NCBI GenBank assembly: GCA_003342895.1
Contig: PTFA01000020.1
Location: 4,639,886-4,703,885, forward strand
DNA length: 64,000 nucleotides
Source: Casuarius casuarius
Taxonomy: Eukaryota > Chordata > Aves > Casuariiformes > Casuariidae
Direction: 5' to 3'
The notes below the pieces were generated by a model that was given only the letters and a program-made list of their open reading frames with translations, was not told the origin of the DNA and searched no databases. Each line of letters opens with the position of its first letter. Position 1 is the stretch's first letter. Both the position numbers and the translations under genes were made by a program. Shown one piece after another: positions 48,701 to 61,770 of the stretch.

Positions 48701-50004
48701 TATCCACCCTCACCTGCAGAAGGATCACACACGTGTCAAACTAAGGCCTGAGCAGAGAAATGGAAATGAATCCCTTACTAGATGAATGTATAAATGACAA
48801 ACAGCTCATGAAAAAAAAGTAACGGCGGTTGCCATATGAAACAAATGAAAAAAGCCCCACCTCATCCGTCTCTTTATTCTGCTCAGTTTGGAGTTATCCT
48901 TTCCGAACGTAAACGGCAAGTAACCAAAAGAACAATAGCACGACCTCAAAAACTGGGGAAGGAAGAGCGCTTTAGGGACCTGAGGAAAATCTCAATCAAA
49001 ATCTCAAGAGCTTGTTTCAAAGTTTCTGGTCTTACCATTCTACTTCCTTCTAAGTAGGTGGGTTACATGACAACCAGACAGCAATTGCACATGAGGGGTA
49101 GGGTTGCTGCTCTTACTGTTTCTTCACTATGACAGGGCCTATGCTGCTGAAGATGCAAAAGAAACTCTCCCGACATCTCTGTAGTGGTCAACAGATTCAT
49201 TCATTCTAGTCTCCCTGTATCATTCTTCAGCTTGCAGAAAAACAGGGTCATTCACATCTGCAGAAGAAAGGCGTCATTTTTTTTTTTTTATCTGGTCTAA
49301 TCTATTTTACTAAGTACAGCAGCAGTTCTCAGAAAAGGACAGAGTAATTGCTACTATTATCAGCATATTCCAACTTGTGTTTCTTTCCTGCATCTTAAAT
49401 AGTGAATTCTTCACTGTCTGCTTTTTGGGGCACGAGCTGAGTGAGCATGGGAATAGTACACTGTGGTCAGTCACATATGCATATAAGAGTGCTCAAAGCC
49501 TAAATGTGATTCCGCAAACCTTTGTCACATGTTTAACTATGCCAAAATATACAAAACAAATACAAATATACTGTATTATTGTGCTGTTTGTTGTAAAGCT
49601 GTTGTTGAATATTGGTCACTGCATTAAAGTGTTTCCTATTGAAAGAAATCATCTCAGAAAATTATGAAGTAAATAAAATCAGAACACGCGAGGCGGAACA
49701 TGAAATGGAAATGCATGTTGTACAGTATCTTTTTTAAAACATTTGTTCCTCTGCCACAAAACAGTTCACTGAACAGTTGGATATTAGCCCAAGAAGACAA
49801 TACCAGTAGTTCGGCCATTACTTTCATTTAACAAACCACACTTTAACACATGGAACAGATTTAAGTTTGATGGTCATCAGCAGCATATGTTATTTTAGGA
49901 AATAAATAAGACAGAAGTTTCAAGCATTAATCCCAAGTTCACATTACAAATCATCTAAGAAGAGCTATACAGAAACACACAAAAGGCGATTCACATGAAG
50001 ATCA
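42741..50004. other. unique AT-rich non-coding sequence
   Basis: No gene found. 43030-43075 (CAAAATCCTACTGTTGAAAG) and 44788-44815 resemble old palindromic sauropsid repeats. GAGAGAGAGAGCGCACG lies at 43641-43658. A G-run lies at 45030-45039. From 46 to 50 kb the sequence is strongly AT-rich with only short chance frames. The stretch 49680-50004, read on the minus strand, is AT-rich and follows a possible terminal exon. Confidence 0.55.
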
Positions 50005-50185
50005 TCACACTCTTAACGCGAAGATGAAATTGGAAGCCAGGTCCGGGCTCAGTCCCAGCAGGCTCCTGCAGGACTGCTCAGTCCCAGTCCGCCTCAGGTG
50101 GGACAGAGCGGCGGCTCCCCCTCCCACCGCAGCGTGCTGCAGCTCGACTCCCTGCTCCCTGATGCATCTGCCCTGACACAACTGC
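50005..50185 (-). other. coding-like island, candidate terminal exon
   Basis: The minus strand has an acceptor-like ATTAGCTCACGCAG ending at 50186, then an open frame of about 60 codons to a TGA at 50005-50007. Third codon positions are mostly G or C and leucine is nearly always CTG, in contrast to AT-rich flanks. The product ends SLLGLSPDLASNFIFALRV. The other two minus frames hit stops. The sequence after the stop is AT-rich, as in a 3' UTR. I do not recognise the peptide, and a lncRNA exon or regulatory element is equally possible. Confidence 0.25.
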
Positions 50186-50205
50186 CTGCGTGAGCTAATG
50201 GGCAC

Positions 50206-50924
50206 AGAGGAGAAAAGTCCAAGGTAAAGGGAAACAGANCTGCCCGGCAGCCATCAAACCTGATGGTTACATAACTTTGCGTGTTCCCGGTAGCTTCACA
50301 GAACGCCCACAAGTTGGAAGGAAACCAGAATGACCTCTAAGCTATTTCCTATTTTCTTTAGCCTTTAGAGAAGTTTGTTACTCTTTCTCTTCTGTGACTG
50401 GATTTCTAGCAGTGGATAGAGATTAAATAAATATCCAAGCTACGGAACAAAAAGAGTTAATATAAAACCTTCCCTCAAATTAAAATGACTTCCTTTTACG
50501 TAAAGCCCATCTCTTGCTTGTGGACTGCAGACCAGCACATCAAGCAATGAACAAAGAGTGCACGTCACCTCCCACCTCCTAAGCCTCCTCGCAGCCCTCC
50601 CATGGCCTGGACAGCTGGCTATTTTTACGTCCAGGATGGCATGTGAGCTCAGGGCTTATTAACAAGGTTTTCCTCTGCACACAGTAGTAATCCCACAGAA
50701 TTTTTTTTTTTTTTTTTAAAGGGAATGGACTCCGAATGTTATCCAACCATAGCACTTTCTACTTTGCAACAGGAGATTTAATTCCAGACCAGAGTAGCTT
50801 ACTTCCCTGAACACAGCAATAATATTTTAAGAACAGACTTTTAAATTCAGAGTTTATAATTTTTATAATTTTTTTGGTCAATTGCTTAAAGCACCTCCTG
50901 TGCTTGCTTATATGAATGTGAACC
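50206..50924. other. unique non-coding sequence
   Basis: No feature recognised except a T-run at 50701-50717. Confidence 0.5.
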
Positions 50925-50976
50925 AGTATGTGCTTTATTAAAAGTATGTGCTTTAAAAGTATGTGCTTTATTAAAA
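50925..50976 (+). repeat. short imperfect tandem repeat, three copies
   Basis: AGTATGTGCTTTATTAAA, AGTATGTGCTTTAA and AGTATGTGCTTTATTAAA follow one another. The middle copy lacks the TTA. A small local slippage repeat. It lies inside a minus-strand open frame, where it produces a KHILL-type peptide repeat. Confidence 0.9.
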
Positions 50977-51033
50977 ATGGAAGAAGAAAAAGCTTTTCAA
51001 CGCTCTTACTAGTTCTCCAGAAAAAAGAAAAAC

Positions 51034-51179
51034 CTGAAGTCACACAAATGAAAGGGATCGCCCTAGAGCTCAGCACACAGAGCAGCAGGCCCACTGGAAC
51101 CTGACCCTCCGGGTCATCTTTCTTCAGCTTGTCCAGCAAACTTGAGCATTCAGAGGGGTTCGACAGGACAGGTTTATAT
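51034..51179 (-). other. coding-like segment, candidate internal exon
   Basis: On the minus strand a pyrimidine-rich TTGTTGTTCCATATAG gives an acceptor just upstream of 51179. A CAG/GTTTTT site near 51033 is a weak donor. Between them the frame reads PVLSNPSECSSLLDKLKKDD and then PEGQVPVGLLLCVLSSRA, with GC-biased third positions and CTG leucines. It lies about 850 bases upstream (in minus orientation) of the candidate exon at 50005-50185, but the two frames do not join cleanly at these sites. No family recognised. Confidence 0.18.
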
Positions 51180-51208
51180 CTATATGGAACAACAAGCCAA
51201 CAATACAT

Positions 51209-54200
51209 GCTTCCCTCTCTTTTTTTAACTGCATTCTGCCAATAGCATGAAGGAGGTGGACTTTTTCCCAGTGCTCACTCCTTCACAAGACGAACACAGC
51301 GTGGAGTCCGCGGATCCCTGAGGGGACTGATGTCACTGGGCTGCTCTGCAGTAATGAGCTGGGCCAAAACTCACCCAAAAGTGGAAGGTTCCTTAATAAC
51401 TCCTTGAGCCCTTCGACCAACAGTTCTAATGAAATAACTTCTTTGGACTTGCCGTCAAGTCCAGAAAGAACTGAATTATGCGATGAACTGCAAACTTTCT
51501 GGAATCCATCTCAAAGTTAGCCAAGAAAAACATCCCCTCAGATGTTCTTGCTCAGATATATCAACCATTATAGGATAAATTCACTTTATAGAAGAGATTT
51601 TTTTTCTCCTCTATTTAATGGTCAAGACTCAATACTTTTCCAGCAAGATGTCCTCTCCTAGTGGATGCAGAGAAAAGGTCCATTACCTTGAGAAAATGCA
51701 GTCAAGGAAAAATGCCTTCTATTTTTGCCCGTCAGGGTTTCCACTCCATAACAAGCTGTGCTGTGATTAGTCTGCCACACTCCACAGCTCTGGGCTATAA
51801 AAATTCAACTTTTTTTTTTTTGGTTGTGTTAGAGAAAACTTGCAACCTCCATTACTGTACAGGTCAGAATATACTTATCCTAACTTCACACCCAATTAAA
51901 ATAGTTTCATCTACCTCCACTGCAGAGAGATGACCATTCCTCCATTCCCACACATTCTGCTCAATGAGAAATGACTAGATTACAATTCAGCATTCGCAAA
52001 AGGGCCAATCTACCTCTCTGAGGCTCAAATTGTAAAGAATAAAGCCGAGAATAAACATTTTAAAATATAGTCTACTTCTCTGAAACATCATCTCCTATAT
52101 GTGTTTGAGTCCTCATTGAGATAAATCCATGTGTTGGTTATAGTGGATACGGAGTTGAAGATGCCAGTAAAACCTTGTTTCAGAAAGAGTGAGGGTTGTG
52201 CTGTGTTTTTTTTTTTTTTCTACTTATCTGAGAGGAATTCAACTAACTTGGTTGTGCCAGGATGAAAGGCCTTTGCAGAAAAATGATTTTTGGAGGAAAT
52301 GAAGACTTTTTCCAATCACATAATTTTCTTCAAGTGTCAAGAGCCCTCCAATTCCTCAAATTTTCGCCCTACAAACGGAAATTAAAAGTATGGTCCCAGT
52401 TGTCAAAACACACATTTACCATAAACAAACCCATTAGTCACTGCAAGGTTCTCTCCATATGAATTATACCATCTTATGAGCCATTTGGACACGAAGCTGC
52501 CGAACTGTAAAGACTAGCTGTATGTTTCTTCCCTGATACTTAAAATATGAATGCAGCATCCTCTGCTACAAAGAATGACAATCTCAGAGTAATATGACAT
52601 ATTTATTATTACAAAGCACTTGTGAAAGTGTTTTCTTAATAAAACCTGAACCATCATCTGCCCTGAATAAAACCCATCATATAGTTACTGTACATAAATA
52701 TATACACACATATATGAAAAATACATACAGTTCTACTGTGAAGAGTCAGAAATACAGTATTTATATGCTTGTATGTCATAACTGACATTATATCATCCAG
52801 ATGAATAGCACTTACAGACAACCATCGAGAACTCTGAAGATTTGGATCTTTTCCCCCTTGTGAGGACAGACACAGGCCTCTGCCACTGAGGGAAAGAGGT
52901 CTCCTAGTTTGCAGTCATAAATCCTTTATCCTCTTTCTTTCAGTCAGAGCCTAGCCCACACGCTACAAACATTTGAATCTAATCTTCCCTAAACTTGCAA
53001 TAATATATACATTAAAACTCAAAGGTCCAATACAAGATATCAGTAGTTTTTAATAGCTTAAAATTTGTGGATCCTTAGCTTGCAGGGAAGAAAAGGGGTT
53101 TCCCAGCAGAGATACAGATATTTTCAGCAATTTCCTAAACAAACTGCTTTTATTAACTACCATTCTCAGAGTATTTCACGATCCCAGCAGCATGCAGACT
53201 ATATGTTAGAAATGACAGCTCTGGATTTCTAAGCTACACATAAGAACTACACATAGGGAGTACTGGAAGACAGAGTCAGGCAGTTTTGACATCTGACAAA
53301 GAAAGAAGTTTTAATTAAATCGTCTTTATAAATATCTTGAATATAAGCAGTGAACCTGTATTTTTCTGCAGTTTGACAAAACTCAATTTATTACAAGAAC
53401 TATCACAGTACTTTATGCAAGTAGTGTATTGTACCTGTCAGTAAAAACTTTCCAAAATATCTTCATAAAGTTGTTTTAAATATTATCACAATACTACCAC
53501 CACTTTTGCAATCTTCTCTGGGCAGAACACCTGATGGATATCGTTTACTCTATTTTCTTTCATGTTCTCTGTCTCAGAGATGAATTAGATGAAGTTAAAT
53601 GACCCCTTTAATATCTTCATTACACAAACAATCCTTTCACAATATAGCAAAGAATAAGAGATTGATTTATATTGATATTTACAGAACAATGAAAGGAACA
53701 GAAGCAACATATAAGGACACAGCTGTCAATAGCAAAAGAGGAAAACATAAGGTCCCCTACTGAAGTTTCAGTGTTCTACCAATTAAGGCACATCACTGGC
53801 TCAGTAGCATGACTGAAATAAAAAATTCTGCAGATAGAACTTAGTTTTGTCACCTAATACTGATAAAGCTCTCTAAGTCTGGAAATGATACAAACCGTAT
53901 TACAAAGCACTCTGCAGAGCTTTTAAACCATTCTTAGGTAAAAAACTCAATTCCTTTGCCTGAGGCACTAATGGCCTAAGTACTGAAGGTCCAAGTAGGT
54001 TTGAAGAAACATGGCATTACTTTTTAAGCTCACTCATTTAACAGTACGCATCTAAATTAACCACCCCAATGATGTGAAGTGTTAACCCCCTGCTTCACAC
54101 ACTATGGCATAGACTGGATTGTTCAGCCAACAGAAGGGTATGATTGTAACTATTACTTATTGCATTGCCAAATCTATAACAATCTTTTTGAAAATCTTGG

Positions 54201-56956
54201 CTGTTTGGTAGTGTACTGACCTCAGGGACAGAACCTCATCCCTTCCCTTCTAAAAATATGAGACACTACCTCCCAAGGGAAGGGAAATCTCTCATAGCTC
54301 TTAACTAATATAAGGCCTGTGGTGCACTCCTCAGCATTTCTCTCTAGATCCATCAGAAAACAGGAATACAGCCAGACATGAAACCATTGTAAACTACATA
54401 AAATACTTTCCACTTGTTTAGCTGGTTTGAGAAATACAGAATCTGCAATATATATTGCCTTCTACCTCTCATTGCAATCAAGTTTGTAAATTTGTTTATA
54501 TTAGCAGTAAATATATATATAAATATATATATTTATATAGAAAAAATATTGGAATGTAGCTTGCTTTAGTAAGACAACAGCTAACTCATCAGGAAACAAA
54601 ACAGACCATTTAACCTACTTCAGATGTATGTAAATAGGGTTTTTGACTTAAAATACACACATCTACTTGTTACTAACTGAAAGAGGACACTTGCACAGTG
54701 GTTGCACATGAATTGCTGTAGTAGACTTCCAAGGAATATGCAACAGGTAACTATGAAAAGCAAGCTTGTTGTCAGCAGGCTTAAATTTGCTAAACAATTT
54801 TGCCATATAAATTCATTCCCTGCACCACTAGAAATGTTCAGAATTCCCCAAGCCAGAACAAAACTAAAAAATCCTCACCACCTGATTTCACAGTAGTGCA
54901 TAAAAAACAGATATATAGCATCCTGTAGTGCCTTTATGGACTTGAGATCTGGAAAAGCAAACCCCTCTCATCAAAAAGCAAAAATAACAACAGCAAACCC
55001 CAACCCCCGAAACAACTGATTTGCGAGGTACTTGCAGACAACAAGCATGGCTTTGCTAGAGCCCCAGCAGCAAGCTTTGGCTACTCCAGCTAACACTACG
55101 TGCAAAATTCTTTACCCTGGACTCATCAGCTCACATCAGTATTACCTTGAGTCTGATACGTAAGTCAAAGTACCATATTCCAGGAATGGTGATACCTTTT
55201 GCTTGGGCCTTTCATAATCATTTTATCTAGCTTATTATTCTACATGGAATNAAGACTGGTATAAACACATCTAAGTAGCCTGAAAGAAAATTCAATTCCC
55301 ACACAATAAAGATAAGCCAAGTCATTTTTTTGTTGTTTTATCAGAGAAAAATGACAAAGTTTATCAATTTTACAGAAGAACATTAGGAAATAAAAAATAT
55401 AAAGTTAACTACTTTTTTCTCACAAGAAGGGCAGGGATGGCCTACCTGATAAGAGTCCACACTGCGGCCAGCACGAGGTTTTCTTTGGACCATACTCTCC
55501 CTGGGGATAAAAAACATTCTACTCATCTGCCTTCACAGCTCGGATCATCATCTTGTCCTTACAGGTAACTGTATCAGTATTCCCAAAGACCNTTCTAACG
55601 CTGCTCTTGCTGATGCTTGATAAACTGCCTAAATATTTCACTCCAAAGTAAGTACAGCAGTGCACCCTAACTAGCACATTTTCAGCTAGGAAGCTGACCA
55701 GGGAACGCAGGGAGAACCAACCCAGAGGACAGGCAAGAGCTGACCTAACAGCTTTGCTGATGTGGTGCCTCCTGCCCCTTTCTCCTTCTCCCCCCTGCCT
55801 TTTCATCTTCCCCAGTTCCAGGCTGTGCAGTCCCACCTTCCCCCTAAAATTAGATGTGTTTTTCTCCTAGGCAGGTAACTCCCCTGCTAGCTTAATGTCA
55901 CAGACTGGCTCACCAAGGGGTCTGGCCGGCACTGCCGCAAGCATGGTGGTAGGACTGCAGCACTGAAAGAAAGGGAGAGGGTGGCACCACCCCATTTAAT
56001 GGCAACAAACTGTTGACTTGCCTCAGCTGCCCCATCTGACCAGCCCTGAGGTGGCACGGTTGGGAAAGACCACAGAGAGGCTCTCTGAGGAGGTCATGCG
56101 GTCATTGNGGGCCTTGTAGTAAAATTCTTACACTGTAAGCTGTGTGCTGTGAGAACACAGATATTTCATGCAGATAAACTACATAAAGGCTAGGTAAGCA
56201 TACACGTTCTTACCACCACCTTTAAATGGCATGAAACATTACAGTAAAAAGGGAGTAAGAGACACATTTGCCACTCCTGGGGAATCACTTTCTCAAAATA
56301 TTTGGTATTTTGACATAAAAAGAAAAAAATAAGATAGTGTATGTCTTGTGTTCAAATATCCAAAACAACTTTAAAAAAGACAGTCTATGCCAACTTCTTA
56401 AGAGTCTGTCTCTGGCTGTAACTAGATTCCCATATGCTTTACCACAATACTGGGTGAGAGGAAGGGAAGGGTGAAGCTTTTAACGCCACCAGTCAAAATC
56501 AATTTTGTTTTGCTATTCTNCTTTTACAAATGTCCATTATCACTATCCAGTGCAGGCATTTCCCACAACAAAAATATTACTGATAGGAAAAATGAGNAGT
56601 AAACCCTGGTATAAATATAATGGTAAACTTTTTTTTTTAAGCAGAAGAGAGAAAATAAGTGGATTTTTTGTTTTGCATTAAGTGGAATGTGTATTAAAAT
56701 GCGTTAGAAGAAAACAGAGCATTACATCAGACGCAATCTCTCTACCCCCCAAAATACTGCACCCTAGGTAAGCACATTTAAATTGCTAATAACAGGTAAC
56801 TCCCCTAGGGTGAAAAAATGGAAAGCCAATTCTCTCAGGTGAATCTTCAAAATTGCAGTGATACAGACTTTAAATAAGCTTTCAGCCTACTAAACTAGTT
56901 AACACAAATTATTTCTGTCATCAAAGGAGGAAAAAAAAGATAGCCTTGCTATCAGT
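51209..56956. other. unique AT-rich non-coding sequence
   Basis: No gene found. 51290-51380 is a small GC-richer patch with retained CpGs. T-runs lie at 51809-51820 and 52206-52219. An AT-only palindromic tract lies at 54509-54538. 55780-56110 is GC-richer without an interpretable frame. Confidence 0.6.
54509..54538. repeat. AT-only palindromic tract
   Basis: Thirty bases made only of A and T, mainly (AT)n, whose two halves can pair with each other (AAATATATATATA... against ...TATATATATTTAT). Typical of an unstable AT microsatellite. No function inferred. Confidence 0.9.
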
Positions 56957-57427
56957 GTGCTATCTACACTTCTACTGAAATGCAAAGACTGCAAGTTCAG
57001 TCCACAAATGGATATGGATAATTTTGCACCATTACCTCAAATCCTATCACAGATTACATGCCAGAACACTTCAGCCAATTTGGAGCTCAAACAATGTGGC
57101 CATCATTTAGTTATAGAAGTCCACAGTCAAAAGTGTGAGTCCGCTGAAGTCTTCAAAGCTACATTACCTGCTTCAACGAGAACTAAAAATATATGTTATG
57201 AATACAGATACCGCTTGCCAAAAAGATCAATAAAAACGGGTTATTTAATGTTTGTAACAGTTTTTCCTGTGCTGCCTNAATTATGCACTGGAATTCAACC
57301 CAGAGAAATCAGAGCAACAGCCACCAGCTTCAGAGAGAAAAATGAACTACAACAAAAATCACAGCTGAATGGTAACATTTTAGCAATCCAAAAACAACCA
57401 CTGCCAGCTAAGACAGCTACATGTTAA
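56957..57427 (+). other. longest open frame (156 codons), unrecognised
   Basis: The frame runs 156 codons with one ambiguous base, but codon use is AT-rich like its surroundings. There are no transmembrane, zinc-finger or repeat signatures, and splice or promoter signals are not evident. In 64 kb searched in six frames a chance frame of this size is not surprising. Recorded because it is the longest in the window. Confidence 0.08.
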
Positions 57428-60400
57428 AGGCATTTTCTAAAATACTAGAGAGTCTGAAAACACAATATTCTGCATATACAGAAGTGGTAGGAAATGCTAA
57501 AATTTCTCTTTTGGCTAAGTGCTGGTCTATCCTCCTTAATATAAGTAAATACCTTAAATGATTAAAAAAAAACCAATACCTCCCATGCCTCTTCCAGCAT
57601 CTCATCTGCCATAACCAACTCCCTTCCTCCCTTAGATTAAACACAGGGAGAAAGTGCCAAAATACCACAATGGATTATAGATAGGAGCAAAAGAGAAGAG
57701 AAAAGAAGGTGAAAATATAGCAAATGGATTCCTATCAGTAGTTCTTTAACTTACTGGACTAGTACATCCCCTTCCACCATCAAAATTAATCACTGATCGC
57801 TATCCATCCTTATTAATCCTTGCATCATAAATCCTTTTACTGTGCTTTTAGCACACAGTTTAAAAACTGCTATATATACATACTAGTTTATACACATATA
57901 CATATAGACATACTGGCTGCTTGCTATGATAATGCTCTGGGTCAGAGTAAGGTTAGGGGCCAACTCTCCGCTTTTTACCTCAGTGCACAATAACCGAGGA
58001 CTTACTGAACAGGCCTGAGATTTTCACAAGTTGCATAAAGACGACATAAAAAAGCTACACCTTCACTGCAGTATTTAAAGATGTTTGTCTGAATCCAAAG
58101 ACTAGAGAAAAATGAAGCTATAATTGTTTTATTAAGCCTGAAATACTTCTACATAGCACCTAGTTAAAAAAACAGGGAGGAGACTGAAGTGTGAAGCAAG
58201 GCAGAGGGGAGCAAGCACAGCCCAACAGCCACACTTGCAACAACTAAGAAACAACTTCACCAAGCTTCGATTGCTGACAGCTGACAGCTGAAAGCCTTAC
58301 AGAAAACCTGATGGAACTCTATATGAAAATGTTACAGAAAGTGGCCTTGATTGAAAAAAACCAATATGGGAAGGTAAAAACTGAGTTATTGGTCTTTCTA
58401 TTTATTAGCTTAGTTATTCTGAAAGTCAGAAACTTAAACCTCTTTTGTTTTCCATGCATTTTGTGGCTGTGCAAAACTGACAGCAAGCAAACAGCAATAA
58501 ACCATCTATGCTACCACCAGTACTGAAGCATTAGCCTTAACAGTCATGGAAACCTACAGAAAATGCAAAGTTCCCATAGGTGGACATATTCCTCTCTTCC
58601 CATGTCAACTACACATTCAAGCATTCATATTTCCTTGCCAATTTGCACTGCATGTGTTGGCAAACAAAATCAGTATGAAAGGGAGGAAGTCTTAACAGAA
58701 GACGGCTCAGCCCCTCTTGTAAGCACAAAATCTCAGCAGCTGCTATCTTCTCAACTATTGTGAGTTTAAAAAGATGTTTTCTCTTAACTCCTATAAAGCT
58801 GGGTTTCAAGTATTCAGAAAGCAAACAGTAGCAGATTATGACAACTTCTGTGCTACAGACACTGTGGAGCTGAAGTAGGTGAGGGAGAGGCAAAAGAGTA
58901 ATCAGAATTATATGATTTTATGACTCACTGTCTTAGACAAACGAGGAAAATAAATGCTTCAAATTGCTAAGACTCCCAAATTCCCACTGAACATGCAAGT
59001 ACTTTGCTTATCTGAAAACCTGTGAGATCTCAGATGGGGAACCTGGTACAGGTTCATGACTTCAGCCTGAGATTGTACCTCACATTTCAGTTCACAAAAC
59101 AGTACACTTGAACGGTTCCAGTCAGCAGTTCCTTGCTGTCAGACCTGTCCTTAAACTCCTGCTAATCCAAGCACATCTCTCACATGAATTATACATATTG
59201 GAGTAATATGCAACCAAATGTCATATACATGCAAGTGTTTAGGAGAAAATGAACTCTGACACTTTTGCNACTTCTTACAGCCTTTCCTGTTCCAGCATGC
59301 GTGTTAAAGAACAGAAGCATGTGCATCTGCACTAGGTTTTACTTAGCTCAGGTAAAATGTATGCTACTAGGTAAGCATGTTTTAACTACTATGTTCCAGG
59401 TGTTTATCCTGGGATAAAGGTGAAGTTTCACATGAGGATTAAGGTGTTATAAGACCGTGCTGCTACAGAAGGGACAGCCAAACAAATCAGCTAACCCAGA
59501 ATAAAAGGAAAAACTGTCTACCCTCCTTATCTGCTTAGTGAACCAGCTGACAGTGGAGCTACACATCTGAGGGCTGGCATTGGCAAAAGGGAGGCAGCAA
59601 GAAAATGTGGCCACAGACAAGAACATGAAGAGTGAGACTTCCCCAATGGTGGCAGCTCAGATTTACACTGGCTTAAGCCACTTGTGAAACCATAAGCTTC
59701 AGGTCAAGCCATCATAAATTTAGGTCAACCTAGATGCAACAAATTCTTCTAAAACAACCATGCGTTAATATTTTTGTCTCTGTGTTACCACACTGAGTTT
59801 TGGACACACTCCCACCAACATCATTCTTCCTGAACTTGACGATGCCTAAAACTTCACTGCAGGACTTTTAACGTGCTGTTTGGTCAAGATGAAGCTCAGA
59901 TTTCACTACGACTGGCTACAGTATGTCAAAATGCAACTTACCCTCCTCTAACTAGGGCTTACAAACACAGAACCCACCATGTTGTAAAGGGACACACTTC
60001 CTATCAGAGCATGGGCAGTTCATTAGAGGCCAGTAGTGCTTGAAGTGAGGCGTCTCTCCATTCCTTTCAGTTTGCTAAGCTGAAATCTATTGTGCTGACT
60101 ACCTGCAAAAGGAGGTCACCACAAAAACTCCTTGTCCTAAAGGACAGTAATCACACAGGCGCATCAAGCGTGAGTTGGTATGAAAAGGAGAAGTGGGAGA
60201 GGCTGTGGATTAAGAAAGACACAAAGATCCACCGTTATAGGAAGAGCAAACTAGAAAGAGCTACATGATGACTCCTCCTATGATGCACATGAAAGAAAAG
60301 GAGCAGTACTGGCCTGGGATTTAATTCTGATAGCACCCGACTTTTGCACTCACTGCTGACTTTGCCCCAATGTAAGCAAGATCAGACACATCTTATTAAC

Positions 60401-61580
60401 TGAAGAGATGCTTAATCCTACTTAGTCATCAGACGTGAGCAAGGACTGTAGTATTTGACCTCTTCTGGAAAGTAAAAGGAAACATCCCCAAAATTGTCTT
60501 TCCTTTTCATCTTTGTGATGATAGAGAAATGGACATTTCCTATACTGTAACTGGTAAACTGCAGAGCACCTGCAAGTTAAATAGCAATATTACATGAAAA
60601 ATAAGCAAGCTGCATAAGAGACGTGTACAGGTTTGTGAACACACACACCCTTACACGTCAAATATAGCAACTGTAACCTTTAAAAAATTGCTTACAAGAC
60701 TGATAGCATTCTTTGGCACTCCATTACGTTAATAGAAGTAGCTCTGAATCACTAAAACAAATGAGGAAGTTGTGTTTTTCACTGGGGACACCTATTTCTA
60801 CAAAAAGGAGAGATCTGGGGGGGGAAACTACTCTGCTGCGGTGGACTGTCTGTCAACATGGGGGAGACACAACCAGATTCCTATGGTTTTGAACATGTCA
60901 TTCTGTCCCGATGCAAAGCAAGCTGAAGCCATCAGCCTGCTCATCTCCCTTCCCTCAGACAGAAGGCGACCGTTACCATTAACTTCCATGAGGCAGTGCA
61001 TTAACCCAGGGTGGATAAAAAGCAGTGTTGGAAAACGCTGTATTTGTCAGCGGTGTTTTCTCTCACTTTAAACTAACTCTGAATTGGCATAGTATGCCTT
61101 GGCTGGGGAACAGAAAAGATGATCTAATAGGTCATTTGACTTCCGTCACTAATTTCTATGGTCTAAATAACATTTTGTGTTCATGGTGCTTAAAACTCAA
61201 TTTCCTAAGAGCTAGTTTTAGGGTTAAAAATGATCAGTATGGCAATAGCTATCAAACCCATAATAATGATGATAAATAAGAAAAGTCTTGATGGCTTTTA
61301 AAACAGGAGAAAGTAGCTACAGCACCTTTACACTTTACAGTAGAGCTCAGATGCTAATAAATGTGCATTAGAAGGTCAGTATGGTAATCACAGGAGTAGT
61401 GTTTCATTGGACAAAAACTGACAAGAATAGCAATGTGAGGGACACAGGCGATCTAACCTGGCAAAATTAAAAAAAAAAAAGTTTTTCTTTTTCAGCTCTG
61501 AACCACACTCATTCAGTAACACGGATACAGAGCCAGCAGAACGTTGCACTTCAAGCGGGAAAGGAGAAGACAGATTAGCT
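57428..61580. other. unique AT-rich non-coding sequence
   Basis: No gene or clear mobile element. 59650-59690 (CAGATTTACACTGGCTTAAG) and 60975-61010 resemble the old palindromic sauropsid repeats. An A-run lies at 61469-61480. Confidence 0.55.
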
Positions 61581-61770
61581 CACAAAGAACCAAGAACTGG
61601 AATAATGTGTTGATGTTTCCTGGAACCAATCCAAAGATGAACAGCAGAGTTTTGGATGGGCTGCAAATTTTCCCAATATTTCCTTTGAAAACCTAGCCGG
61701 TACAGCATTCTAATAATCCAGCTCAAAGGCAGGGAAAACACACATTGACTTTTGCCAGGTTAGACTGTGA
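61581..61770 (-). mobile_element. L2-like LINE fragment
   Basis: The minus strand reads LDY*NAVPARFSKEILGK and, after a frameshift, LQPIQNSAVHLWIGSRKH and then HIIPVL. This follows the L2/CR1 C-terminal block 'LDYCNALxxGLPKKxLxKLQLVQNAAARLL...HITPVLxSLHWLP'. One stop and one frameshift are visible. A solitary relic, 5' and 3' truncated. Confidence 0.7.

Noticed and set aside
50759..51208. The full 149-codon minus-strand frame as one CDS
   Set aside because: Its C-terminal half includes a slippage repeat (KHILL repeats) and AT-rich background. Only the 51034-51179 part looks coding-like.
56957..57427. 156-codon open frame as a real gene
   Set aside because: Codon use matches AT-rich background, no domain or motif is seen, and frames of this length are expected by chance in a 64-kb six-frame search.
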